From Nymphaea colorata (lineage: Eukaryota; Streptophyta; Magnoliopsida; Nymphaeales; Nymphaeaceae), in NCBI RefSeq assembly GCF_008831285.2, contig NC_045138.2:35579115-35643114 (forward strand): a DNA stretch of 64,000 nucleotides. The letters are read 5' to 3'. Positions 23,672-36,183 of this stretch are shown here, piece by piece. Positions within the stretch are counted from its first letter, which is position 1. Each line of letters starts with the position of its first letter. Under the pieces are notes generated by a model that ran no database searches, was not told where the DNA came from, and was given only the letters and a program-made list of their open reading frames with translations. The translations under genes and the position numbers were made by a program.

Positions 23672-25311
23672 GCTTCCTTTCTGTTTCAGCGAAAAGAAAG
23701 GACCGAGATTGAAACTACGGAATTTTTTTTGTGGGGAGTCCACAAATGGTTTTGACAGATGAAGAAGGCCTAAGATACATCGAGGCTTCCCAGAGATTCG
23801 GGATAGATAAGAGTGGTGAAAACGATTTACTTTGGTGAAACATGCTGGTTGCTGCACAGAGCTAACAAGGTTTGCAACTAGTTTTTTCACTGCGATTAGG
23901 AAGAATAGGAAAGGGATAACTCCGATATGGGTAAAATAGGTAGAAATTTGAAACGCTCAACGGGTCAATGCAGAAGAAGGTTGGCGCTTCTCCAGAAGGA
24001 GAACGTACGTTACGAAGGCGGAAATTCTTTCCTCGTTTGCTACGGCTCAGACTTGCCACAGTTCCCCAAAATGCCCTCCTCGTTTCGGAATAAAGTGGGC
24101 GTGTTCGTCCTTCTTCCGACGCGCCTTTTTTTTCTCTCGACTTTTATTTGCAGCTTCCAGATGGAAAACGCGTTCGCCATTAAAGAACCGGAGTGCCATC
24201 AGAAGGAAGTAGTATGTTCTCTTTCGTTTTATTTAGCACAAATTAATTGAAATTTTCTTCTCATTCAGTTTGGGCAATTGAAGTATTATTTAGCAAAAAC
24301 TTTGTTTAAATCGGGTAGTTGCATTCCGTTTTCCTACTTAAGAGCTTCAAGTTGAAGGAGGTTTACCTCAAGGGGCATACTGCAACCAGGCAGCAAGACC
24401 GTTCACATTCAAGGGGCTCAAGATTCTGAGTCTATCATGCTTTGATGTGTATCTCTCACTGCTATAAATGGCGGCGAGCGTGACACAAGGAGTCGAAAGC
24501 TGCAAATGATGGTAAACGGAACATACGGGTTGAAGAATGTACTTTAGGTGGCATCGAAGCAAGCCAGAACCTAAGGCTTGATCGCCTTTGTCTCAAGGCT
24601 AAAGCAATGGAAGCCGCACTTGGTGAAGAGAAGAGGTATTACCAACATGTAACTATCATGTTGACGATCCATTAATACATAAAATAAACAAAGAATTGAG
24701 GTTGCAGGTGGATTAGATATGGTAAAGAAGTTTAGCTCTCAATATATGTAGCTGATTTATATTAATTGTTTTGACGCCTTATTTCCACCTAGAGGCACCT
24801 AATTAGCATAATTTTAATTAATTAGTTGTCTTTAGTGCATGTCATTTTGTTTCTTCAGCTTAGATGGCTCTACTTCTCTTACCTACCTCTAGGAATGACA
24901 ATAGCTACTTTTCGAAGAGCAATATGTGCATGCACTTTGCCACAACATTTCTCTGGAGTTGGAAGAATCCAATTTTCTGGTGCAATAAAGTTTAGAAGCA
25001 TGTCAAGCATGAACTGAACGCAAGACAAACCTACCACATAGACTTTCTCCTTGTCGGGTAGAAAATATGATACTTGGATGTACGCTAGCTTGTCCCCATG
25101 AGACCGCTAGGTGTGAAAGAATATTTGACGATATGATCATGCTTATAGCCTTATGAAAATAATTAATAAGAGAGAGATAGAAAGATGATTAGACGCAATG
25201 GACCAATTTAAGATTTTTTTTTTTCCTTCATTAATCCGTTTTCTTTTAGGTGTGTTTGATTACTACAGATACCAAATCCACAGTTTTGAAGTCCAACCCT
25301 CATTCCATCCA

Positions 25312-25331
25312 CCCCCCCCCCCCTGCCCCCC
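25312..25331. repeat. C-tract (C12-TG-C6)
   Basis: Twelve C, then TG, then six C on the plus strand, in otherwise AT-rich intergenic DNA. The minus strand is G-rich and might form a G-quadruplex. No gene is adjacent. Confidence 0.8.
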
Positions 25332-28300
25332 AAACCTCAATTCATGGATTTGAGATTCACATTCCGGATGGATGCGGAAATCGACAGTAGCTACCATGAA
25401 TTTCAAATGCCCTTGGATCTGAAATCCATGAAAATCAAACGCAATCTTAAGCAAAGGAGGGCAACTGATTTATTGCAAGGATGCGGCAGCAACCTTGGGA
25501 ATGACGAGAGCTTGGGGTCAAAATGACAAGATGCATGGAAAAAGCTTCTCTTTCTTTTTCATTAACTAAATTGGGGGTAGATATCCCGTCCTATTCAAGT
25601 AACTAACCTGCTTTCCTTCTCATTGGATCAGCTTGGCAGTGGTTGTAGACTTGGTTTCTCTTTTTTGTACTAAAGCAATAAAGATTAATTAGGTTATCCA
25701 AAGGATATCCTTTCTTTTTTTGGGCTGAAAATACAATGTGTAATAACAATACATCTTCTCCTGTTGGGTGAGTGAAAAAAGAAAAAAAAGTCTCGAGACA
25801 TTTTCTTCCTGTGTTCAATTGGGCCAACACCCTTGGAGGCAGAAGCATTCATCGTCTGACTCAACTGCAAGAACAGAGGCAGAAGCAAGCAAGAGAGAGG
25901 GGACACGCTCCCGTGACTCGACATCAATAAATTTTCTCTGATTCCGCAGCAGAATCGGTAGGGAGTGGAAGAGATTCTGTGAGCAGCGCCTTGGTTGAGC
26001 AAAGAAGAAGAAAAGTTCACCAAGTTTTTAAATCGTTCGCTTTCCAAATCCACCAGTAGACGACGTGTATGGCCATGTGAATCTCTTAGCGGGCTTTTTA
26101 ATGTCATTTGACTTTTTCTCAAATTGAAGAAACATATGGCGCGCCAAACTAGGAAAAATAATTAATATAACTTAAGTAATTGGTCAACTCCATTTAGAAC
26201 CTTTTTTCTTTTTTTTTCCGAATCATTTCTCAAGTTGAAGCAATTTGGAAATTCGCTTCTTGACCTGTTGCAATTGGCAAAATTTATCCATCTGCAATTC
26301 TTCGACAACTTACCACTGTTACAGGCAACAGCCAACACTGAGTTTTTTTGTTATTGACATTACTTATTAGCTCAGGATATGATTACTTTTAACGACACAT
26401 GCAACGTCAAAACTAATTATATATACATATATATGAAAATTGGTATATCTCAGACCACTTGGGTGTTCTAAAATCTTGTCAAAAGAATTTTAAACAAAAT
26501 ACGAACATTTTATTATGTCTGTAAATACTAATTCAACATAAAATATGTTTTAATTCAAGTTGTTTTTAATAGAAACACTTATTTTTCTACTATAAAAATT
26601 TCGGTGTCAATAGCCGTTTTCTTTTTTTACCAGAAAAAAACGTTTAACTCAAAAAAATGACTAACTTGATATATGATTTTCACTAATACATGATTAAGAT
26701 TATATTTATAAGGTCAAATATACATACTTTAACAATCAATTTTTAATAGTTTAGTTTTTGTCCCTGACCTAATGGTGTGATATAAATATTTATATATAAG
26801 TCAATGTTGTTGGATGCCAGACTCTTGATGGATGGCTAAATTTTAAAAGTCTGTCGCAGTACCGTAAATCATTGTCAAAGTCACCATAAACCGTCTCTAA
26901 GCCAAAGTAGTGACTATATTTTTTTGAAGGCAACCTTTTAAATTTTAGTGGTCCAACAACATCCAGCTTCCAGCAGGACTGAATCATGATTTTTTTATAT
27001 TTGATAGTACTCAAGCAAGGCAAGCTTCAAATCATCATACAAAGAACAGTATTCGAAGTTTTTTTGTGGCACTGACAGTCATGTTATCAATCGACAAATT
27101 TCATTTCATGAAGATGAATCTAAGAGAATTGTGGGTTCATTTAGAATGAGAAAAAATGGAGATTAAAATAGGAAAATTTTTCCACTTCTTGACGAATTCA
27201 GCAAGATAACCAAATTAGTTAAAATAAATGAATGCAAAACTGAAGACGGCAAGCCATTTTTTTTTTTCCATACAAATCTACAAGTAAAGTTTCTTGTAGT
27301 GCCAATACATTTTTAAGAATGCTAAAGAGGCCTTATTGAGGCCCTCTTACTGCCGGGAGATGATCAGCGGCCATGGAAACAAAGTAACAAACCCAACCTC
27401 ATAAGCAAGGCTATTTTAATGGCGCGATGCTAACAATGACTTTATCTGAGTTCCAAGATTCATGAGAGAGAAAGGCGCTGCCTCTGGGTCTTCATTCTCT
27501 GTCTAGAAAATGAGTCCCACCACCAATCAGAGCATTGGAGATTCAAATTACCTCCTATATTTCAAACATGAACTCCAATTTCGCTAAACAAACAGAAAAA
27601 GAGCAAATCAATACAAATGACGTGCACGTATCAGAAGCCACGCATAAAGAAATGATAGATACAGAAGGGACCCCAAACCAGTCTGTGGATTGGAATCTAA
27701 TAGGACCCATCAATTTGGTTGAGGAATCAGAATCAAAACATAATAATCTTCCATCTTCTTACTCCAAAGTTACAATCGATACACTAGCTTGACCAGGAAA
27801 AGCTTCACCGGTCCCAGTCTCGTCCTTATTCTGATAGTAATCATGGTAGCTTTCCCAACCACGGACATCGCCCATCTACCTATCTTCGAAACCGAGTGGA
27901 TGGCTAAAACGCCAAAACTCCTGTCTGCTTTCTAAGGGAAAGAATTTCATGTTATTGGGGCATCTCTACCATGAAAAAAGTGGAAGAGTATAAATGAAAT
28001 AATAATATCAGGCGCAACTTCAAACCTAACCAAAAGATGATGGAGACCCATCTCTCACAAGGAGGAAAAGAAGGCGTCACCCTCTTCCATCTAATGAATT
28101 GACCTCCCAGTAAAGCTTACCCCAGCTATTCCAATAGCTTCGGCCCTTACATCACCATTGGATGTTGCACAACAGTGATCCGTTCACCTTGCGGAACTCA
28201 AGCCAGAAGAGGACGAGCAAATTTGGACTTTTCCAACTGTTGGCAGGAGGAAGTTTTAAGAATAAATTGAATAATTGAAGAACCGATTGAAAAAGGAAAA

Positions 28301-28401
28301 GCGGAGGCTAGAGAACCATCCGCGGTGGCTTCTATTTCCCCTGCGGTGCAGAAGACGCCCTTTTTCATGGGACCCTTATGCTGATGCGCTCAGAGATTAG
28401 A

Positions 28402-28434
28402 ATCTCTCTCTCTCTCTCGCTCGCTCGCTCTTTC
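28402..28434 (+). repeat. CT / CGCT repeat in the propeller gene leader
   Basis: A (CT)n run passes into CGCTCGCTCGCT and ends just before the first upstream ATG at 28438. Pyrimidine-rich runs like this are common in plant 5' leaders near transcription starts. Confidence 0.7.
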
Positions 28435-28437
28435 TCG

Positions 28438-28690
28438 ATGGTCCTGCACAAATTACAAACGCCTGATGAGAAAAGCAGCTGCTTATACAGAAGGGAGCGA
28501 TTAACAGTTTAAATGGTATAGCTTCGATATGCCCCGGCTTCTTCCCCATGTCACAACAGACAAAAGCGGGAACCATGAGCTTTTGTCCGCAAGCCTTCAT
28601 GTGGGTCTTTCTGATGATGTACCAGATGCCCAAGTGTGCTACTGTACTTGGTGGTTCATGTTGTGCCATCCCACCAATCCAGAGACATGA
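28438..28690 (+). other. Upstream ORFs before the propeller gene start
   Basis: Three upstream ATGs are visible. One at 28438 gives a 24-residue frame ending at 28512. One at 28513 gives ATG-GTA-TAG. One at 28529 gives a 53-residue frame ending at 28690, overlapping the first 116 bases of the main CDS in another frame. If the leader is as drawn, the overlapping frame would strongly limit main-frame translation unless leaky scanning occurs. An unspliced leader is assumed. Confidence 0.45.
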
Positions 28691-31600
28691 AAAAGCATTC
28701 CAGCAGAAAGCCGATAAGTTTTATGTGTTTGAAGAGCAATCAAACAGTTGGAAAGAAGTTCAGTTGCCTTTTGATCTCTATAACTGTCTTAATGGCAACT
28801 GTACCAAGGCTGGGTCAATTGAGCAGCGCCGGGAAGGTGGTGCCTCTAGCAAGAAAAAGGACGAGAATTCTAAAATTGATGAAGGACCGCATACGGAGGA
28901 GAATATTGATCCTGTTTTGCCGCTCAGGAGAAGGACATCCATTACCAAAATGTCAGACTCATCCGTTTGGGTGACAGGAGAGAGTGGATCAATCTACGAA
29001 AGGTTTTGGAATGGTTTACAATGGGTGATAACACCACATGACTTGCCAATATCTGCACATGCAATTTCTGTTTTCATCGTCAACCAAACCATTCTTGCTC
29101 TAGACGACGATGGAGTCCTGCATAAGGTAAGTCGTCGCCTCTATTCTCTGAGGTTCTTCCCCTGAAACTAGAGACTGGAACTTTCAAGCTTCATTCTAAT
29201 GCACGAATACTGCCCAGTGCGGTCTTTCCGCCTAACAGCCTTTCCTAATCGAAGTATCAGCTTCATAATTGAAAAGGTTAGGCGCTTGGTAAGACTGCAG
29301 ACTTCATCAACGATGTTGGAATGAGCTATAAACGAAAACCAAAACTTTGCAGTTGATGCGGAATCACCAGCCAATCCCCAACAGTTTTCTAGAATGACCA
29401 AGAAATAGTGCCTGTAACAAGGTTTAATTTTTCGAGCATAACATCTAAGTTAGCATCCTTATCTTGCGAGGGAGTCATCATTTCATTGGAGTATCATCTG
29501 TAGCCTGTAGGTTGGCGTCGAAGCTAGATAGTTCTTAGCAAACATGTGTCCGTCGCGCCGGTTCCTCTGGTACCTGGCCCAATAGCAATTTCATCGACCT
29601 TATATTTAACATAATTTGATTGTAGGCCACTCGTTTCATCAGTCCATTAGCTAAATTCGTCCCATCTATTTCTCTGCTTCAAGCAAAGGCGCAGATCCAA
29701 GATCAAGCTTATGAATATCCGAAGATGTGGGAACTTCCCATATCCATGTTAAGCGAAAGGAAAACAGAGTTCTTCCGTAACTTTTTGCAAAAATTTACTT
29801 GTCTATTACTGTGGTTCCTCTAATGCTCTGTATGCAGATGAGAAAATATCAGAGAAGATCTGGATAAAACTGCAAACCTTACCCAATTTACCGTTATGCA
29901 CTCCTGAAAGGATGGACATCCATCTGCTTATGATCGCAGTTAGCACTTTCAGTTCTTTCCAGGAAGCCGGTCACTTGCTTAACTGAAGAGTTTTATACCA
30001 AAAGTCTTCCGCTCTAAGTACCAGCCCCACATGCCCAAAGTGGTCCATAAGAACCAGCTTTTTAGTGATAAGATAGTTCATACAGTTGAAGAAGCATATG
30101 TTAAAGTAAAGATTTAACGTTAGACTGCAATGTGAGGATGTAAATAATAAACTATTTTGTATGCCCACATAAATTTTAAGGTTCAGAATTGAACTCTAAT
30201 AAGCAATTGTTCAGGGGCTACTTTTCAGGGTTCAACTCCAAGGGGCAGCTGCAGTAGTTTACTAGAACAATTATGCCGATTAGGCAGACATCGCTTCCAA
30301 AGTGCTCGAAACTGGTCCCTTGAATTTTACCCAAAAAAGCAGGTGAAGCTGATTTAGAAACCCTTAGTTACACCTATTGGAATAGCTATCTCAACAGAGA
30401 AATATCACTTCATCCATCTAAGTGCATAATATGTTGTCCTGTAGTTTTTTAGCATACCAGAGTACATTGAGCTTTAGTTTGAAGCCTAGCTTTGAATTTG
30501 GGCATATTCTGAATTTGCTTCATGTATTTCAGCTACAACTAAATGAGAATTCGCTGCCAACATGGGGAGAACTCAAACCTATATTTGAATCAATCATGCC
30601 AGAAAGAGAAGTTGAACCAATCGCTGGAATGCAGATTAAAACTGGTGTTGTAACAGAGAATGGCGAGTAAGTAAATGAAAGATAACTCTTGTATCTTATT
30701 CCGAAAGAAGTAGAATCTTTTTATAATTTTGATTAGTATCAGTTTATGGGGGAGGAAAGTAAAAAAGTTCAGACATTACTGGGAACCGTTCAGTATTCAA
30801 TTAAATCACATTCATCTTTTCATATTTGTATGACAGGAGACTATACCTATCTACCTTGGGAGGTTCGCTTTTGGAAATCAGAGACCTTCAATCTTCACGG
30901 TGAGAAAGTGTTGCATCGTTATGATAGTACATGTATATTGTCAGAATTCTGTCAAATTGTCCATATTTGATGCGGATCATGTTATGCAGTAGTAATGCAA
31001 GCTTTGGTTGCTTGGCGATAACTAACAACCTAAGATCAAGTTGAATTTTGACAGGTGGATATATCACGGGCAACCACCTGGTGGAAGTATTGCAGCTATA
31101 GCTGGCATTCCAACTACAAGAACGGACATAGTGTTTATAGTAAGGTATACTGCAATGATTCAGTAGAGGTGGAACTTTTTATATTGGCTGATATGTAAAT
31201 AATCGTGTATCTTCATGCATGGTCATTATACCTTCAAGTACCCCTCATGTACCAAATATTCACAAGTATGTTCGATCCTGTATATCTTTATGTGATCTAA
31301 ATGGTAGTTTACAAGCAGTGGGACAACTATGGTCTGAACACTCAATTTCACTTGTTCAGTTACATGGGGGAGCTTTATGAATTTGACATGAGTTCAAAGC
31401 CATCATGGAAGAAGCACATATGGAGTGAACCGTTAGGTCATGAGACCTTCCTTTTGCCATGCGGAGGCCATGTTATGCATGGACTGATTGGAGTTCATTC
31501 ACTGTCTATATTTCTTTTAACGAAGGTAAACCTAGTCTCTTTTGTAATATACACTGAGCAGATACATGTCTCTACAGATCTGATAATGCTTCCATCTCTC

Positions 31601-34600
31601 TACATTATTTTAATTGATCAATTAATGGTGAGCAAATTTTGTCTAGTATGGTGTCTCTTTAGATTTTACCTGAAAATTGTGATTTCCAAAATTTTGAGTG
31701 CAGTATGCCTATTGCCTACAAATATTGGTTAGTATCACGAAGCATTTCCACTTTCAATCTTCACACACATAAGAAATTATGAACTCATTCTGACAATTTT
31801 ATTGCAAAGTTGTGTCTCTATAATTTAGCCATCACTTTTTGTGGAACTATGATCTGAAGCACAGACCGAAGAACATTTTCTTGTTTGAGCATGTGGCCCT
31901 TCTATATTTTTGTTCGGTCACATGGCTTTCTAGGGCCCCTTATGTATTGCTGTCTTGTTGAGTATAAAATTGTAATAGTAAAGCATGTTTTACTTTCTTA
32001 TGAGATTGCAGTAAAGCGACAGTCCTATGACATCAAAGGAGGTTTCTGGGTTGCACTGAGATATCGTAGGAGAAAGGAAGGTAGGACCACTTGAAAGAGT
32101 TAAGGTTTCAGTCTGCAGCAAAACAATTAGGCCTCTAAACCTACAGCACTTCAGTGATCATTTACTTGGTTAGAGAAAGAAACAATTTTCTCATGGTATT
32201 GCATGTTAATGATTAATTTTAACGTAGAGCAAACATGAACAATGACAATAATTAAATTTTTTCCCGATGCCTCTTATTCTGCTGGAATATACATCTGCCA
32301 AATTTCACACGTATGTTTTTCACAACCAATATGGAGCTCATTGAGAAAGAATCCAGCCCTTTTGGGTCTTCACTATTTTTTGCATATATTAATCTAAAAT
32401 TCACTGTTATAACCCAGCTTTGATAGGCTTGGTTTCATAGAAAGCGATTTTTTTCTCCATCATACAAATAGGTTTGATTGCAAACTTGACGTAACTTGGA
32501 GATGCTACTGATTTATGCTCTACTGGTGTACAGAGCTGTCTGTTTTTCCTGCTCGATTATCCCATCTTAAGATTCTGTCGTATCTGAAGGTCTTTCTCAA
32601 ATCCACCTAAACCTTAAAGACATGGTAAATTGCAGGATGGTGTTCTTATAGAGAGGAGGTTTCATCAGAGGAAATGGAAGTGGATTATTCATGGACTTCC
32701 TAGAGGCCACAAATTGAGTGCCATAACACCAGCTACATCAAATGACTTGAGCACAAAATTTTTCTCGTTGTTCCTTACTACAACAAGTGGATCCATCTAT
32801 GAATATCGGATCTCAAAAAATTCAGGTGAGCCTTTGAACTTTCCAAGTAAAAAGTGAAACCCACCAAGCTTTTCTTCATCAACATACGTTCTTCATTAAG
32901 GCATATTTTAAAAAAATGGCAAAATTCATTTTATGAAGGTCGAAAGAAACTATTGCAGATACTGGATTGAGCAGAGTGCAATTAGTTTAAATGTTTCTCT
33001 ATGTTCTTGAACAGCAAATGAGCGAAAACAGACCTTGGATAGTTGGATCTGTTGAATAGGAAAACCTCAAAAACCATACTAAAAGAGAATATATTGCAAA
33101 CGGTTGCTATAGAAAGCTAAGAAGCTACATGCAGATTTAATGTCAAATAGAAATAAGAAATCCCTGGAGGAAAAGTCAATAAGGTGTAGGAAGCTATAAC
33201 AAACATGCCTCAGCTATGAGGCCTAAGGTTCCTTGTTAGCTCAAGGAATGCAACACTTTCGATATTTCATGCAGAGTTTGGGGTAGAGTTGATAGCATCG
33301 CTCATTGGTGTGGAGGTCTAAAATATTTAACTTATGTACCCAAGCGAAGGAAAAAGAAAAGGATATTAAAACAGCTGCTAGCTGTTTTGCTAGTTCTCAT
33401 TTGTATATTGTGAAACACGGACACACCTCTGGAAGCTCGAGAACAGAAAGCAAATTATCAGGGATAAGTTATCATCTTAGTAGGTTGTCCTCTTCGTAAA
33501 AGCACGTCAGTATGTGATCCATCGCATATCTCTTTTCAAAAAAATGGCAGTTAATAACTGGTTTCATGGAAATTCTACATAAAAAGGTCAAATGAAGAAA
33601 TAGAAACTTCAGTTGCTACTTCAGATTTACACACATTAACTTGAGTATCACTTTCTTTAGAAAAAAATGTCATGTTCAATTTCTAAAGAGCAAGATGCAC
33701 GTTTGCTTTTTTATAAAATACAGTGGCAAGACAGGGACAGGATAATCCAACCTCGGAAGCATGGATCAATCATATGCACCCACCACATGCAAAGGTCGCC
33801 CGGGGCATTTTAGGACTGCAGCTTCAACCTGGCAGGATGCTGTTTCCACTGGATGATGGCAGGGTCGGAGAGCTCCATTCGTCAGGAATTGGAGGACATA
33901 GTGTAGGGCCAAATAATCATGCTAATGCAAGGAGGAAAACATCATCCAGATATGAATGGAGCATAATAGATGCACCAGAAACTGAAGGATGGAATGCAGA
34001 ATATTGCACAGAAGGACGTGGACCATCAAACTGCATCACTGGGATAAAGGATTTAGTTAATGAACAGGAACTAGATGACCCCGGAAAAATAACCAGAAGA
34101 AGAAAAAATCAGGAGTACCAAAGCTACATAATGCCAATTAAATACACCAACAGCCAACCAGATGTTTCCGACCAGAACAACATTTTGACAAAAAAAATTC
34201 AGCCCATCTTCCGCATGAGATCCATGCACCCGGACAAGTCATTCTTCCTTGTCACAGATAACGGTATAACTTTTGAGTATCTTTATACTGAAGGCATCTG
34301 GTTGTGGCTCAGGCATGAACATCCGACTCCGATGAAAGGTATTTTAGGCATCTATAATGGAAGTTTATTTTTGGTCGATATGCATGGTAGCCTATTGATA
34401 AGAGAAAGAAACAGTAATGGCTTAGCATGGATAAACTGCACTTCCATGAGTAGAGGAAGAAAAGTATCTACAGGCCCCCCTTGGGATGGGGTGCCCGGTA
34501 AAGTTCAGGTGCCTACAACCGAAGATTCATTATTTTTCATCAATAAAAATGGAAGGCTCCTTCAGTTTAAAGTAAGTCAAAATTTCATGTAGCACAAGGA

Positions 34601-36183
34601 TAGATCATTTCAGAGGCTTGAATTTTAGGTGTATGTTTCTGTTCAAGATTGTTGAACAAACGATGGTCTTATCTTCTACAGGTTGCGTTGAGGAAATTTG
34701 TCTGGAAGGACTGTCGAAACCCCCAAAACATCAAAGTCAGTTCTATAGTTGATCAGGAGGGATTAAGATCTAATATTGTATTCGCTGTTGGAAATAATGG
34801 TCGACTTTATCAGTTTAACAAAGTTACTGAATTATGGCACGAGCATGATCAATCACCTCACTTGTCTCTTTCTAGACTACCCGGAACGGTTTTGAGGCCA
34901 TCCAGTTCATCTTTATCTGGTTCTTTGTTCATGCGTTCAGAAGACGGTGGCCTTGTAGAATATCGTTGGAATCCATTAGATGGATGGAACTGGATGGAAC
35001 ATGGGACACCGCATAAGGATGTCATTGTTGCCGCTGCACCAGGCCCTAGCTTTCAAGGGAACCAGTTATTTATCATTGGATCAGATGGTCATGTTTATCT
35101 GAGATACTTAGTAGACAGCGCATGGAGATGGCAAAATTATGGTTTCCCATCCATGGAAAATCTGGAGTCAGAATCTGACGACGTATTAGTGGGAAATTCA
35201 GAGGCTACTGTGGTTAGCAATCAGAATATGATGCACGATTGCAATGATGAAGACAGCAAGTGCAATCCAAAGGTCAGTAGCAAGTATTATTATTGCATGG
35301 TGAAGAGGTCCACGCATGTTGCATTTAACATAAACCAGAAAATTATAATCACCGATTAGGTTCAGACTTTCAGTTATATAAAAGACAAAATCATCCTCTC
35401 CTAGTCTCTGGTTTCGTTTTGAGACATCCTTGCTAGATGATGGCAAAAGATATCTTGGCACCTTGATGACATTTTTGAAACTGGAACCTAGTACCTGAGT
35501 GGTGGAAACAGTTAACTTTGTTAAGCGGAAGACATACTTCAAAATCACATTCCCCTTAGGACTTGAGGAGAAAATCCTGGAAAGGAAATTACAAAATCAG
35601 AGATACAGTGAAGTAAGTGGAAGTCACACACTGCACGCCGGAATCTCGGCAGTTCTGTTTACAACAGAAAGGCCACATCGTTTCTCCTGTACTCGTATTG
35701 ATAAACAATGCACTTAGATTCTTCAGATTGTCAGGAGAGGCCTTGTTCGCCTTGAGCATTGTCTGAGAAATTTTTGTAGGCTAAAAACAGAAAGGAAAAG
35801 CATGTTGGTAAATTTCAAACCGATGCAGTTGCGACTATCGCGGGATTTCAGACTGTCAACTAATTTTTTTATTACTGCAGGTAGCACCAGTTCGGCCGAT
35901 ACCATTTTCTGATGAAGCAGCTATTTTCGAGTTGAGGGATGGCAGAGTGAGTGATGTACTTTCTCAGCAGCGAAAACAATCAGCGACCAACTAAATAACA
36001 GTATCCTTGTGATCTCTTTTATTTCTTGGCTCTACCTATTTGGGGAATTCTTAACCTGAGCTTCTATTGTAACAGTTGGGAGAATTGCGGAGAACGGGTG
36101 AAACGCAGTGGAGCTGGAGCAGGATTATCAACACTCCAAGAAGCCAGTGCCGAGCGGCCTACTTGACGGTTTCAGCATCATAA
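28575..36183 (+). CDS. Secreted beta-propeller protein with ~14 PLL/fucolectin-like repeats
   Basis: Spliced CDS of 935 residues; exons 28575-29126, 30533-30666, 30837-30899, 31055-31144, 31360-31525, 32636-32825, 33724-34571, 34682-35272, 35881-35946, 36076-36183, all in phase. The start MSFCPQAFMWVFLMMYQMPK is hydrophobic and looks like a signal peptide; an in-frame ATG lies nine codons upstream. After a conserved FEEQSNSWKEVQLPFDLYNC block and a charged linker, about fourteen repeats follow. Examples are GSIYERFWNGLQWVITPHDL, GVLIERRFHQRKWKWIIHGL, GLVEYRWNPLDGWNWMEHGT and GHVYLRYLVDSAWRWQNYGF. This G-hydrophobic-(E/Q)-(Y/F) ... W-x-W ... HG-x-P pattern resembles PLL-type and fucose-lectin beta-propellers. 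The family is conserved in plants but, as far as I know, uncharacterised. Glycan binding in the apoplast or secretory system is inference. Confidence 0.85.

Larger units (their letters stand above)
23672..28574. other. Intergenic region with two divergent promoters
   Basis: The genes on either side read away from each other. The stretch is AT-rich with long T and A tracts, a (TA)-like patch near 26417-26434 and a C-rich run at 25312-25331. ORFs at 24368-24562 and 25694-26122 (minus) and 27535-27792 (plus) were inspected; none shows a domain, and splice context is poor. The right end from about 28330 is the probable 5' leader of the propeller gene. Confidence 0.45.

Noticed and set aside
23672-23890. 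73-codon in-frame N-terminal extension of the coiled-coil gene, resembling an organelle presequence
   Set aside because: The frame opens only with GTG at 23890 and contains no ATG before the family-typical MAVSAF start at 23671. It is more likely 5' leader.
24368-24660. Minus ORF at 24368-24562 and adjacent AKAMEAALGEEKRYYQ-like plus frame, possible gene fragment
   Set aside because: Frames are on opposite strands and too short to assign; no splice context found.
25694-26122. 142-codon minus-strand ORF
   Set aside because: Poly-Phe from a T-run and no recognisable family; unlikely to be coding.
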